From positions 248,001-312,000 of the forward strand of contig NZ_JAQTIG010000001.1 of NCBI RefSeq assembly GCF_029433515.1: a stretch of DNA of 64,000 nt, written 5' to 3'. Made by a program: the position numbers and the translations under genes. Every line of letters starts with the position of its first letter. The first letter of the stretch is position 1. Below the pieces are notes generated by a model. The model saw nothing but the letters and a program-made list of their open reading frames with translations, ran no database searches and had not been told where the DNA came from. This document shows positions 34,442-43,750 of this stretch, piece by piece. Source of the DNA: Lactobacillus sp. ESL0679 (GTDB taxonomy: Bacteria > Bacillota > Bacilli > Lactobacillales > Lactobacillaceae).

Positions 34442-35170
34442 CTAGGACCGTTTTGCATGCGTCATTGACTGTGCATTATCTTGACCGTAATAAGCATTCT
34501 TACCGTGCTTGCGATAATAGTGTTTATCCAGTAAATATTGTGGTAACTCACTATTAGCTCTAGTTAATTGCAACGTGTGATAGTCTTCTTCAGCTACAAC
34601 TTCCAAGACCTTTGCGTTGTAAACCGCCTTTTGAGGTGTTGTTCCCCAACAAAACGGTCCGTGCTGACTAACAAGTGATCCCGGAGTTGCTTCGTAATCT
34701 AAATTGCGTTCTTTAAACGTCCGGACAATTACCTTGCCAGTGTTGCCCTCGTAGTCTTCTTCAATCTCTTTTTGAGTTAAAGCATCAGCTGCAGGAATTG
34801 CATTGTAAAATGTATCGGCATGAGTTGTATTCATCGCTGGAATATCCATTTTGGCAGCCGCAAACGATACAGCCCAAGGCGAATGAGTATGAACAATCCC
34901 ACCAATTTTAGAAAACGCATTATACAAAACCGTATGTGTTGGTGTATCACTAGAAGGATTCAACTTGCCCTCTACTACTTCACCCTTAAGATTAACTACG
35001 ACCATATCTTCTGGCTTCAATTGCTCATACGCTACACCAGAAGGCTTAATAACAAATAAGCCGCTGTCACGATCAATTCCCGAAACATTCCCCCAAGTAA
35101 ACGTTACTAGGTCAAGCTTGGGTAATTGCATATTGGCTTCATAGACTTCTTTTTTCAGCTTCTCTAACAT
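34442..35170 (-). CDS. araD: L-ribulose-5-phosphate 4-epimerase
   Basis: 242 residues of the class II aldolase/epimerase family. Zn ligands are visible as THTVLYNAF..., HTHSPWAV (about residue 95) and SQHGPFCWG (about residue 169). The phosphate-binding region is [22 protein letters not shown]. It converts L-ribulose-5-phosphate to D-xylulose-5-phosphate, which enters the phosphoketolase route. The assignment between AraD, UlaF and SgbE-type paralogues cannot be settled by eye. First gene of the pentose cluster, with GAAAGGAG before ATG. Confidence 0.9.
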   Translation of the reverse strand: MLEKLKKEVYEANMQLPKLDLVTFTWGNVSGIDRDSGLFVIKPSGVAYEQLKPEDMVVVNLKGEVVEGKLNPSSDTPTHTVLYNAFSKIGGIVHTHSPWAVSFAAAKMDIPAMNTTHADTFYNAIPAADALTQKEIEEDYEGNTGKVIVRTFKERNLDYEATPGSLVSQHGPFCWGTTPQKAVYNAKVLEVVAEEDYHTLQLTRANSELPQYLLDKHYYRKHGKNAYYGQDNAQSMTHAKRS

Positions 35171-35256
35171 GAGTGCTCCTTTCTAAGTAATCGCTTCCTT
35201 AATCATTCAAACATGAAGTACCCTATTCGATAAGTCACACCAATTAATTATTTTTG

Positions 35257-35273
35257 GTGCAACTAATTGACTA
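35257..35273 (-). promoter_or_regulatory. Putative activator element, copy 1 (before araD)
   Basis: Minus strand TAGTCAATTAGTTGCAC, the same 17 nt as at 34419-34435, again starting 87 nt from the start codon of the next gene. It is followed by CACCAA...TTGGTG, which here makes an inverted repeat. The equal spacing in both units points to an activator binding site near the promoter. Confidence 0.78.
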
Positions 35274-35387
35274 AACCAGCTTAAACTAGCAAAAGTCTAA
35301 ATTAACTTCTTTCGCAGGAAGCAATTTTTGTACTACAATTAAACTAATTACTTACCATTAAAATGATTACATTAGAAAGAACAGCAA

Positions 35388-36671
35388 ATGATCGATAACA
35401 CACCCAAAAAAATCAAGGCCTACCTTGCAGGCGTCAATTTAAATGATCCTAACTTCGACTACTACATGACTGAACTAGCCAATTTAACCGCAGCTAATAA
35501 TATGGAAGTCGTTGGCCAATCACATCAAAACGCCGTCCAAGTTGTTGCCGGAACCTACTTTGGCCTTGGCAAAATCAACGAAATTAAAGATATGGCTCGC
35601 GGTCTAAAAGCAAAAGTATTAATTATTAATGACGAACTATCACCAGTACAAATTCGTAATTTAGAAAAATTAACCAAATTACGAGTAATTGACCGAACAG
35701 AATTAATTCTCGAAATTTTTGCTAGTCGTGCCCGCTCTAAACAAGCCAAATTACAGGTGCAATTAGCACGACTGCAATACGAATTGCCCCGATTGCACCC
35801 TTCAGAAAATAGCCTTGACCAGCAGCGCGGTAATGGTGGCTCAACTGGCGGTGGCTTTGCCAATCGTGGTGCAGGTGAGTCCAAGTTAGAAATGAACCGC
35901 AGAACAATTGGCAAGCAAATTTCTGCGATTAAAAAAGAGCTGAAGGCTATCGTTGGACAAGAAGAAATCAAGGCCAAGCGCCGCAATCAAAATCATATCC
36001 CCAAGGTTGCTCTGGTGGGCTACACCAACGCGGGCAAGTCAACAACAATGAATGGCTTATTGCAAGAGTTCAGCACTGAAAACAGTAACAAGCAGGTTTT
36101 TGTCAAAAATATGCTGTTTGCGACGCTGGATACTAGTGTTCGCCGAATTGAACTGGGGAACAATTTTAGCTTCATCTTATCTGATACCGTTGGTTTTATT
36201 TCTAAGTTGCCTCACAACTTGGTGGAATCATTCAAGGCAACTTTACAAGAAGCAAAAGATGCTGACCTGCTGATTAATGTTGTTGACGCTGCTGACCCGA
36301 ACATGATTCAAATGATTCGCACCACGCAAAATGTACTAGCAGAAATTGGCATCAAAGACATCCCAATGATTACTGCCTATAACAAGGCGGACAAGACCGA
36401 GCGTAATTACCCTCAGATTGAAGGCAGCGACATTTTATATGCAGCAACTGACCCAGCCTCAATTAAAATGCTGGCGCAACTGATTACTAAGCGTATCTTT
36501 GCCAACTATGAACAACTGAATCTATTGCTCCCTTTAACTGATGGCAAAGAATTAGCCTACTTGCACGAACATGCTCAAGTAATGGACGAGCAATATCAAT
36601 CTGATGGCATTCACGTTTGCGTTCGCCTAGCTCCAGAAAAGCAGGCTCAATTTCAGAAATATATTATTTAA
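35388..36671 (+). CDS. hflX: GTPase HflX
   Basis: 427 residues. The N-terminal HflX domain has GLGKINEIKDMARGLKA, the Gly-rich linker GNGGSTGGGFANRGAGESKL (about residue 148) and a coiled basic helix. The G domain follows: GYTNAGKSTTMNGLL (G1), DTVGFISKLPHNLVESFKAT (G3) and TAYNKADKTE (G4). HflX splits stalled or hibernating 70S ribosomes under stress. It is divergent from the araD gene; the ribosome site is weak (AGAAAGAA). Confidence 0.95.
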   Translation: MIDNTPKKIKAYLAGVNLNDPNFDYYMTELANLTAANNMEVVGQSHQNAVQVVAGTYFGLGKINEIKDMARGLKAKVLIINDELSPVQIRNLEKLTKLRVIDRTELILEIFASRARSKQAKLQVQLARLQYELPRLHPSENSLDQQRGNGGSTGGGFANRGAGESKLEMNRRTIGKQISAIKKELKAIVGQEEIKAKRRNQNHIPKVALVGYTNAGKSTTMNGLLQEFSTENSNKQVFVKNMLFATLDTSVRRIELGNNFSFILSDTVGFISKLPHNLVESFKATLQEAKDADLLINVVDAADPNMIQMIRTTQNVLAEIGIKDIPMITAYNKADKTERNYPQIEGSDILYAATDPASIKMLAQLITKRIFANYEQLNLLLPLTDGKELAYLHEHAQVMDEQYQSDGIHVCVRLAPEKQAQFQKYII

Positions 36672-36683
36672 ATAATTACACAT

Positions 36684-36725
36684 AAAAAACAGTTAGGTGA
36701 TTTTTACATCATCTAACTGTTTTTT
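36684..36725. terminator. Shared terminator of hflX and the first NlpC/P60 gene
   Basis: AAAAAACAGTTAG and CTAACTGTTTTTT arms with TGAT/ATCA inner pairing, between convergent genes. Confidence 0.85.
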
Positions 36726-36739
36726 AATTAAATATTCTA

Positions 36740-37594
36740 TTATAAAACTCGTTTAGCCACACACGGGTAAAAGTATGAGCTAAGAGTTTGTAAAACTACG
36801 CCCTGCTCAGGAGTTGCGGCACTAACATATTGATTATCACCAACATAAATTGCCACGTGGTAAGGTGCGTCCGTCGACCCCCAAAAGAGCAAATCGCCCG
36901 GCTGCAATTGACTCATATCAACTGTCGTGCCCACCTTAACCTGATCCGTTGTAACTCGTGGCAGACTAACGCCGCCAACTTGATTGTAAATATACTGCAC
37001 TAAGCCAGAGCAATCAAAGCTGTCGGGACCATCGCCACCCCAAACATAACTTTTACCAACTTGACTTTCAGCTAAATTGACGACTGCCTTAGCTCGCTGA
37101 CTAACATTACCGCCGACCACTGTATTGGCAACTGTCGTCACGGTATTATTAGCAGGCTTACTCTCAACCGGTTTACTAACCGCTGGTGTTGGTGCTTTAG
37201 CTGGTTTAGTCTTCTTCGGCTTTTTGACTGGAACCTGTACTTGTGGTTTAGAAGTTGCTGCAGCTGCAGCGTTAGCCGTTACTTCTACGGTATAGCGCGC
37301 TTCGATCCACTCATCAACGCCAACTTTATACCATAATTTACCTTTTTTATCGACCGCGGTGTCAGCAACGTTCCACTTGCTGGCATTTTTTGCACGAAAA
37401 TTAATGAGTTGACCGCCCTCATAATTCGTCCATATTTTAATACTCTTACCGGGTAAATAATTAATCTGAACCTGTTTAATTGGTTCCTTTAATGTTGCCG
37501 CGTTAACTGCCTTTTGCGGAGCAATAGTAGCAATTCCTGTTAAGGTTAAAGCCGCCGCTAGCCCCATTTTCAAAAAATTACGTTTCATTAACAT
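36740..37594 (-). CDS. Secreted NlpC/P60 protein A, with a changed catalytic residue
   Basis: 284 residues: signal peptide (LGLAAALTLTGIATIA-like, to about residue 32), an SH3-like or surface-binding region with KIWTNYEGGQLINFRA, a Pro/Lys linker and a C-terminal NlpC/P60 domain. The catalytic Cys is in DSFDCSGLVQYIY and the first His in PYHVAIYVGDN. The position that is His in its two neighbours (FIHAATPEQG, FVHAATPDQG) is Ser here (YVSAATPEQG). That residue is normally part of the Cys-His-His triad, so activity may be lost or altered. Confidence 0.9.
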   Translation of the reverse strand: MLMKRNFLKMGLAAALTLTGIATIAPQKAVNAATLKEPIKQVQINYLPGKSIKIWTNYEGGQLINFRAKNASKWNVADTAVDKKGKLWYKVGVDEWIEARYTVEVTANAAAAATSKPQVQVPVKKPKKTKPAKAPTPAVSKPVESKPANNTVTTVANTVVGGNVSQRAKAVVNLAESQVGKSYVWGGDGPDSFDCSGLVQYIYNQVGGVSLPRVTTDQVKVGTTVDMSQLQPGDLLFWGSTDAPYHVAIYVGDNQYVSAATPEQGVVLQTLSSYFYPCVAKRVL

Positions 37595-37694
37595 TGGCTC
37601 TCCTTTTTTGGTAGCGAAAAGTGACTATAATTCGACCTATAACTTTATTTTAATCGACTGGAATTTTTAATCAAGTCATGGCATTTAAGAATAC

Positions 37695-37726
37695 AAAAAA
37701 GCACCTAGAAAGAATTTTCTAAATGC
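37695..37726 (-). terminator. Terminator of NlpC/P60 gene B
   Basis: Minus strand GCATTTAGAAA and TTTCTAGGTGC arms followed by T6, 20 nt after the gene B stop. Confidence 0.75.
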
Positions 37727-37744
37727 CTCATTTTATTTTAGCTT

Positions 37745-38464
37745 TTAATTAAGAACCCGCTTAGCAACTGATGGATAGAAGTATGAACTAAGAGTTGCTT
37801 TAATAACACCCTGCTCTGGTGTTGCCGCATGAATGAACTGATTATTACCAACATAAATTCCTACATGGTATGGTGCATCAGCTGAACCCCAAAAAAGCAA
37901 ATCGCCAGGCTTCAAATCTTGCATTGAAACTTCCTTACCTTGCTTAACTTGAGTATAAGTTGTGCGCGTTAAATCCTTGCCAATAGCTTGATTGTAAACA
38001 TACTGAACTAAGCCAGAGCAATCAAAACCACTTGGACTGGTGCCACCCCAAACATAAGCCTTACCAACTTCTGCCTTAGCTAATTTAACAACTTTCTTAG
38101 CTTGCTTAGTAGAAGTTGTAACGTGCTTAGCAGCTACACTGCCTTTTACCGTGTATTTTGCTTGAATCCATTGATCAGGACCAATTTCATACCAAACATT
38201 GCCTTTAGCATCTGTTTCACTGTCAATTACATTGACAACAGTGCCATGTTGAACTCTTTGACCAGTGAAAGTTGGATTTTCGTAACTATTCCAGATATTA
38301 ACTCCATATCCTGGAATATAATTAACCGTAACTTTATTAGTCGCAGCTGCAACATTTGATGTCATCGAATTTGCATTACCAGCATTGACAACCGCAATGC
38401 CAGTAATAGCAAGAGCTGCAGCTGTAGTGAATTTAGCTATATTACTCTTAATTTTCAAAATCAA
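37745..38464 (-). CDS. Secreted NlpC/P60 peptidoglycan hydrolase B
   Basis: 239 residues with signal peptide (AAALAITGIAVVNAGNA), an SH3-like segment shared with protein A (VNIWNSYENPTFTGQRV) and the NlpC/P60 domain. Cys in SGFDCSGLVQYVY, His in PYHVGIYVG and His in FIHAATPEQG form a complete triad. It would cut peptide stems of the cell wall. Middle member of three tandem paralogues, each apparently with its own promoter. Confidence 0.92.
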   Translation of the reverse strand: MILKIKSNIAKFTTAAALAITGIAVVNAGNANSMTSNVAAATNKVTVNYIPGYGVNIWNSYENPTFTGQRVQHGTVVNVIDSETDAKGNVWYEIGPDQWIQAKYTVKGSVAAKHVTTSTKQAKKVVKLAKAEVGKAYVWGGTSPSGFDCSGLVQYVYNQAIGKDLTRTTYTQVKQGKEVSMQDLKPGDLLFWGSADAPYHVGIYVGNNQFIHAATPEQGVIKATLSSYFYPSVAKRVLN

Positions 38465-38671
38465 ATTCTCCCATTTACACTAAATCGTTGAAGACCAATC
38501 AACCATTATCGTTATACTTCTATCATTACATTGTAAATTTTACTCGTGCTATGTTACATAAATGTTACAAAACAGATACCAGTATGTAAAAAAGCCCTTT
38601 CAGAAAATATTTTTTCCGAAAAAGCTCAGTAAAATTTAATTGTTATGTTAAAAAGACATTACAGCTTTAAC

Positions 38672-39157
38672 TTAATTAAGAACTCGTTTAGCTGCTGATG
38701 GATAGAAGTAGGTACTAATCGTTTGTTCGATAACGCCTTGATCGGGAGTTGCTGCATGGACAAATTTATTATTGCCGACGCAAATCCCAACGTGATATGG
38801 CGCAGAAGGTGAACCCCAGAAAAGCAAATCGCCCTTCTTGAGTTTATTTAAAGAAACATTCTTGCCCAATGTAACTTGTGAGTAAGTCGTTCTTGGCAAA
38901 GTTACTTTACCAGCCTTATGAAAAACATATTGAACCAAGCCGGAGCAATCAAACGAGTAAGGACCAGTAGCACCATAAACGTAACTCTTACCAACCTGCT
39001 TTTTAGCAAGCTTAACAATTGCGTTGCGCTTTTTAGTAACTGCACTGGCACTAACAACTTCACTTGTGCTAGCGACTGCAGAAACAGCAGTACTACTGCC
39101 AACAAAGAATAATGATATAACCGTAATTAATTTGATTAAACTATGTTTATGTCCCAA
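38672..39157 (-). CDS. Secreted NlpC/P60 peptidoglycan hydrolase C (minimal)
   Basis: About 161 residues, chosen from a TTG at 39157 that has GGAAG 11 nt upstream; another TTG six codons earlier has no ribosome site. A short signal peptide (ITVISLFFVGSSTAVSAVA) leads directly to an NlpC/P60 domain (YSFDCSGLVQYVF, PYHVGICVG, FVHAATPDQG) without the SH3-like region. The complete triad suggests an active enzyme. Confidence 0.9.
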   Translation of the reverse strand: MGHKHSLIKLITVISLFFVGSSTAVSAVASTSEVVSASAVTKKRNAIVKLAKKQVGKSYVYGATGPYSFDCSGLVQYVFHKAGKVTLPRTTYSQVTLGKNVSLNKLKKGDLLFWGSPSAPYHVGICVGNNKFVHAATPDQGVIEQTISTYFYPSAAKRVLN

Positions 39158-39335
39158 AACTTTCGCTTCTTCCAACTTGATAATCTTTTTTATTTTGAAA
39201 GTTTCTCCATTACTTTCAACCTACGAGTTATATCTTACTCATTAAATGTTACACGTTTATGTCAAACAAGCTACAAAATCATGAGAATTCAATTATAGCT
39301 TGTTTTTAACCGCCAAAAAGGAAACGTCAGACACG

Positions 39336-39875
39336 TTAAAGACCAGTAATTATCGTCTTTAGCAGCTTTTTAGTCAGCGACCAATCATTGTTAACTAAAA
39401 TGTGCGCATCGCTCGTCAACTCATTTGGCAGCTGGTTTAATTCATCCCCACTCATTCGTTCTTGAATTTTAACTGGATCATCTCCGCGCTCAAGCAGTCT
39501 TGTTCGTAATTGCTGCTTCGTGCTAGTCGTCACATACAAGAAATAAACCTGCGCTTTTAACTGTTCAAGATATGATACCGCTCCTTGAATATCAACAATT
39601 AACGACACAACATCACTCTTTTGCCATGCAGCATCTAGGGCTTCCCTACTTGAGCCATATTGATACGAGCCATATTTAACATGCTCAAAAAAGTGTAATT
39701 TACTAAAAGATGTATCATCTTCAAAATGATAAGCCTGATGCTGCTTTTCCTCTGCCCGCATTGGTCTTGTCGTGTGCGTCACTACTCGCGGAATATTGAA
39801 TTTTGTAGTTAGATATTCCGAAATTGTTGTCTTACCTGCACCACTGGGACCAGCAATTAATATTAATTTTCGCAA
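39336..39875 (-). CDS. Guanylate-kinase-like protein
   Basis: 179 residues from a TTG start (GGGAG 8 nt upstream). P-loop IAGPSGAGKTTISEYL, then VTHTTRPMRAEEKQHQAYHF with the TTRP/E segment that binds GMP, and a C-terminal lid (RLLERGDDPVKIQERM). It resembles Gmk but the GMP-site sequence (YGSYQYGSSREAL) is diverged, so it may be a second, accessory GMP-kinase-like protein rather than the essential one. Confidence 0.8.
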   Translation of the reverse strand: MRKLILIAGPSGAGKTTISEYLTTKFNIPRVVTHTTRPMRAEEKQHQAYHFEDDTSFSKLHFFEHVKYGSYQYGSSREALDAAWQKSDVVSLIVDIQGAVSYLEQLKAQVYFLYVTTSTKQQLRTRLLERGDDPVKIQERMSGDELNQLPNELTSDAHILVNNDWSLTKKLLKTIITGL

Positions 39876-39965
39876 AATCTAGACTCCCTTTACTTGAAAA
39901 CAATTGACTTTTATAATAATATCTTTCTATTATAATGAAACATGGGAAAGAGAGGAAGACACATT

Positions 39966-40280
39966 TTGAAAAAAGCAGACGTAAAATTAGGTGACATTGT
40001 CAGCGCAAAATCAGAGGAAGAGCTTACTAAGCCATTTATCGGCAAGATTGAAAAAATCTACGAAAATTCTGCTATGTTAAAAATTATTGACTTCGACAAA
40101 GCTGATAAAACTGCTATTAGCGACTTAAACAACAAGCTTGTTGTCAACTTTAAGAACTTAAAAGCTGCTCCAAAGCGTAAGGTTAAGGAAATTCAATCTT
40201 TAGCTGACAGTGATGTCAAGATTGAAAAAATCGCTAAGGCCGAGTTAGATGACCAAGAAGACGACGAAAAAACAAAATAA
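39966..40280 (+). CDS. DUF2187-like protein
   Basis: About 104 residues. I start at the TTG at 39966 with AGGAAG 8 nt upstream, because the upstream ATG at 39942 lies only a few bases after a TATAAT box (39931-39937) and would be near the transcript start. The sequence KLGDIVSAKSEEELTKPFIG, then KIEKIYENSAMLKIIDFD fits the DUF2187 beta-barrel pattern. The C-terminus is acidic (ELDDQEDDEKTK). Function unknown. Confidence 0.72.
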   Translation: MKKADVKLGDIVSAKSEEELTKPFIGKIEKIYENSAMLKIIDFDKADKTAISDLNNKLVVNFKNLKAAPKRKVKEIQSLADSDVKIEKIAKAELDDQEDDEKTK

Positions 40281-40295
40281 AAATATTTTTTGCTT

Positions 40296-41036
40296 AAAAG
40301 TGTCTGGGAAAAAACTAGCTTCTTAGACAAAAAATATAGACCAAGTATTCCCTTTTGGAAAACCTTGATCTATTTTTTTGCCTTTTTAGTCCTAAAAGTC
40401 CTATTTTGGACCATCTTCTGCTCCAATATTTACTTAAGTTCATCATCATGAACACCAAACCAACATCAGTCTCAACTTTTTTCTTACCGCGTAAATGAGT
40501 TCTGCGTTTAGCAAATGCAAATACGCTCTTCATGTGTCCAAAGACTGGTTCGACATCTGTTTTTGCCGACCGCTCTTAGTTTTAGCTAGTTCAGTTAATT
40601 CAGCTGTTAATTGAAACTCATCTGCTTCATAGATTTTAAGATCAGATACTAAGCCAGTACTCTTATTTTTACATTTACCGTATCTTTTAAAGTTGGAGCA
40701 CACGCCTTGTCAGTCAATGTAATAATTCTTGTCTTCATACTCATTTTCAAGTAGCTAATAATTGTATTCACTGCCATAACCAGCATCGGTGACAATATTC
40801 TTGAATTTATCTAAAAGTATCATCATCTTTTAGTCTTTGAGGTTTTGTCGATTTAGCATTAGAGATTGTATAATCATAGAAGGCATGATTTATGCTTTGA
40901 ACACCATTAAGCTCACCAATAGCGCTTAATTCAAAATGTTAGAAATAGCCTAAACTAGTTTAACAGCAAGCTATCTCTTATTGAAAGATAGAATACTTTA
41001 AGTCAAAACTTTTCATAAATAGTGTTAATTTCATGA
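40296..41036 (-). pseudogene. IS1182-type transposase remnant
   Basis: The end AAAAGTGTCTGGGAAAAAACT at 40296-40316 is a terminal inverted repeat that recurs at 46952. Inside, on the minus strand, is the transposase C-terminus (HMKSVFAFAKRRTHLRGKKK, DVGLVFMMMNLSKY), preceded by broken pieces such as QLTAELTELAKTK and DAGYGSEYN in other frames with stops. The other end of the element is missing. It is an old, inactive insertion now lying just downstream of acpP. Confidence 0.82.
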
Positions 41037-41037
41037 A

Positions 41038-41286
41038 TTAACCTACTTTCATAGCCAATTGTTTTTTAACAAAGTCAACCAAGTCTTGAACGGTTTCAAT
41101 GCCTTCTTCATCTTCGATTTTTATGTCGAACTCATCTTCCAATTCATTGATTACTTCAAAAATATCCAAGCTATCAGCATCCAAATCATCTTTAATATTG
41201 GCTTGTAAAGTAACTGCTGCTTTATCTTCCCCAGTTTCGCTTGCTAGAACTTCTTTTACTTCGTTAAAAATTTCTTCGTCTGTCAT
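41038..41286 (-). CDS. acpP: Acyl carrier protein (stand-alone gene)
   Basis: 82 residues from the ATG at 41286, preceded by AAAGGAG; the frame continues upstream but has no ribosome site. The phosphopantetheine Ser is in DLDADSLDIFEVINELED. Very acidic, as expected for ACP. It carries the growing acyl chain in fatty acid or related synthesis. No fab or plsX gene is adjacent. It sits next to the AvrD / ABC cassette, so it could be a dedicated carrier, or a housekeeping ACP at the island edge. Confidence 0.9.
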   Translation of the reverse strand: MTDEEIFNEVKEVLASETGEDKAAVTLQANIKDDLDADSLDIFEVINELEDEFDIKIEDEEGIETVQDLVDFVKKQLAMKVG

Positions 41287-41497
41287 GTTATAAACTCCTT
41301 TAAATCTGTTAAAAAATAAGCGCAACAATGGCAGTTTTCCAATGCCTAAAGTTAGATAAACAAACAATTACTAAAGTTATTCTTAAGCTTAATAAACATG
41401 CTAATTTAATACCTAACTGTAATCAATACTACATGACTGTTACTAGCGGAAAAATGATCAAAAACAGACCGAAGTGTTAAAACCTAAGATTTATATA

Positions 41498-43750
41498 TTA
41501 TTCAACACTCTTTAGTGAACTTACCATATTAATTCGCTTAATTCTATGACTAATAAATAGTGTTGTAGATAAGGATGCCAACCAAACAATAATCGTTGAA
41601 ACAAGAATTGTTTTCCAATCAAAGTAACGTACATATTCCAAATTAATTGTTGAAAATGTATTAACATATTTACCTAAAAACCAAATTCCTGCTGGTATAC
41701 CAATAATCCAACCCACAAAAGTAGTAATTATATTTTCAAAAATAGTTAATTTTCGAATTTCTTTTTGTGTTGTCCCTAAAACACGTAAAGTAGCGTAGTC
41801 ACGTGTACGTTCAACAAAACTAAGAGACCCCAGATTATATAAAACAATGATTATCAATAAAATTCCAAAAACAATAATCAATATAAAAATGCTAATTAAA
41901 TTTTCAACAAAATCTGTGGCATTTTTATGTTGATCTTTAATTGAAATAATTGAATTAATGTCTGACTTTTTATATTTATAATGCTTTGTTACCAGTAAAG
42001 TCGAAGGGTTAAAAGTACCACCGTATTTTGTCCATGTCTTTTTAGTGATATAGGCACCTTGGTTGGTTTCGCTTGTGATTATTCCCTTAATCTTAAATTT
42101 ATGCGATTTATTATAAGCAAAAGTTCTTATTTTTACCTTATCACCAACTTTAAGATGGGCTTTTTTAGCAAAACCATTTGTTACATAAATGCCACCATTT
42201 TTAATCTTATTACCAGTAGTGGTGGTAGTATCTACCTCGCTGCCCGTTCCCAAGACCACTAAAGTACGATCATAACCATCATCAGGTGTAAAATGAGCTT
42301 GACTTAATTGAACCCATTGTTGTGCATGAGGATTAGCTTTTTTATATTTTGCAGAATCTTTTACTATTAAACGTCTATCATACGTAAAATCATGAGTGTA
42401 AGCTTTATCTACTAAATGATGCATTGATTGTGGCATTCCTAATCCGGCAATCATCAGCATCATTCCACCTGCTACACCAACAATTCCCATTAAAGTACGC
42501 ACGCGATTAATAAAAATATCTCTTAATGCCCACTTACTTTCATAAGATAAATGCGACCACAGTAATCGCCAATGTTCAAGCAAAATTTTATGAGCAGAAT
42601 TTTCTTCTTTTCCACGTAAAAACAAGGCAGGTAGTCCACTAGTAGCATTTCTAGCTGCTTCAAATGCAGCTAAAATACAAATTACAATTACACCAATAAC
42701 TACTAAAACAGAACTATACGTAAAAGAAATTTTCCAATGCGGAATTGAAAACATCTGTTGCTGAGTTACCAATACAAACCACGAAATTGCTGGCGCAAAG
42801 AGAAACCCTGTTATCGTTCCCAGACCACCCACTAATAAGCCAAAACTAGCATAATGCAGTCTTACTTTAAGATTTGATAAGCCTAAAGCTTTAAAGGTTG
42901 CTATTATATCAGTTTGGTTTTTAATCAATCTTTGAATAGTGGTATACATTGCTAACGTTGCTAGTAAAATAAAGATAAAGGAAAATAAATATGATAAATT
43001 GCGAATCTGGCCCACTCGATCTAAAGCATTCGAAACATCAGGCAGTGTTTTTCTTGAATAAAAACCAATTAGTCGATCAGAAAAAATCCTTTCAATATTC
43101 CTACGCATGTTATTTTTATTACCTTTAATTTCCATAATGTTATATGGCGCATGGTAACTTAAATATTCGGTTAATGCCTTAGGCGATATATATGCATATC
43201 CATAATTTGAATAATTAGGTGCAATAAATTCTTGCGTTCCCGTAAAATAGATATGCTCAGGACTTTGAACTATTCCTTTAATCTTAAAATTTTTACTTTG
43301 ATTATTTATTGTCAATCTCAGGTCATCATTTATTGCAAGATTATGATTTTGCGCATATTCCTTATTTATCCAAATCCCCCTTATACTTTGATTATCATAT
43401 CTATTTCCCTTAACAATATAAAAATGAGACATCGGATGCTGATAAACATCAACAATTAACTGACGCCCAGATTGCTTTACCTGGAATCTCGTACCTCGTT
43501 CTACATTTGAAACTTTGGACAGAGATTTTACTTTTTCTAAATCTGGATTTGTAATGGTACTGCTTTGGACCCAATAATTAGGTAATGAAGCTTGATTAGT
43601 AAATTCATCTAAACTCTTTTGTAACCCGTGCCACGCTCCCTGAAGACCAACAAACACAATAACCGACAGCATAGCCATTAAAAAAACTGAAAAAAATTGT
43701 GTCCAGTTCTCTTTAATATCACGGAATAATTTTCTATTCAAATACTTCAT
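41498..43750 (-). CDS. FtsX-like ABC transporter permease
   Basis: 750 residues with an N-terminal membrane segment (WTQFFSVFLMAMLSVIVFV), a large extracellular region, an FtsX domain (YLFSFIFILLATLAMYTTI), further segments around residues 290-430, a second outer domain and a C-terminal FtsX domain (ENLISIFILIIVFGILLIII). This two-FtsX layout is typical of exporters paired with LolD/MacB-type ATPases, used for antimicrobial peptide resistance or lipid/lipoprotein export. Its ATG overlaps the ATPase stop by 4 nt. AT-rich, unlike the flanking chromosome. Confidence 0.9.
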   Translation of the reverse strand: MKYLNRKLFRDIKENWTQFFSVFLMAMLSVIVFVGLQGAWHGLQKSLDEFTNQASLPNYWVQSSTITNPDLEKVKSLSKVSNVERGTRFQVKQSGRQLIVDVYQHPMSHFYIVKGNRYDNQSIRGIWINKEYAQNHNLAINDDLRLTINNQSKNFKIKGIVQSPEHIYFTGTQEFIAPNYSNYGYAYISPKALTEYLSYHAPYNIMEIKGNKNNMRRNIERIFSDRLIGFYSRKTLPDVSNALDRVGQIRNLSYLFSFIFILLATLAMYTTIQRLIKNQTDIIATFKALGLSNLKVRLHYASFGLLVGGLGTITGFLFAPAISWFVLVTQQQMFSIPHWKISFTYSSVLVVIGVIVICILAAFEAARNATSGLPALFLRGKEENSAHKILLEHWRLLWSHLSYESKWALRDIFINRVRTLMGIVGVAGGMMLMIAGLGMPQSMHHLVDKAYTHDFTYDRRLIVKDSAKYKKANPHAQQWVQLSQAHFTPDDGYDRTLVVLGTGSEVDTTTTTGNKIKNGGIYVTNGFAKKAHLKVGDKVKIRTFAYNKSHKFKIKGIITSETNQGAYITKKTWTKYGGTFNPSTLLVTKHYKYKKSDINSIISIKDQHKNATDFVENLISIFILIIVFGILLIIIVLYNLGSLSFVERTRDYATLRVLGTTQKEIRKLTIFENIITTFVGWIIGIPAGIWFLGKYVNTFSTINLEYVRYFDWKTILVSTIIVWLASLSTTLFISHRIKRINMVSSLKSVE

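Noticed and set aside
40315..40533. 72-residue frame as a gene
   Set aside because: It is the C-terminal piece of a broken IS1182-type transposase; no start signal and upstream parts are in other frames with stops.
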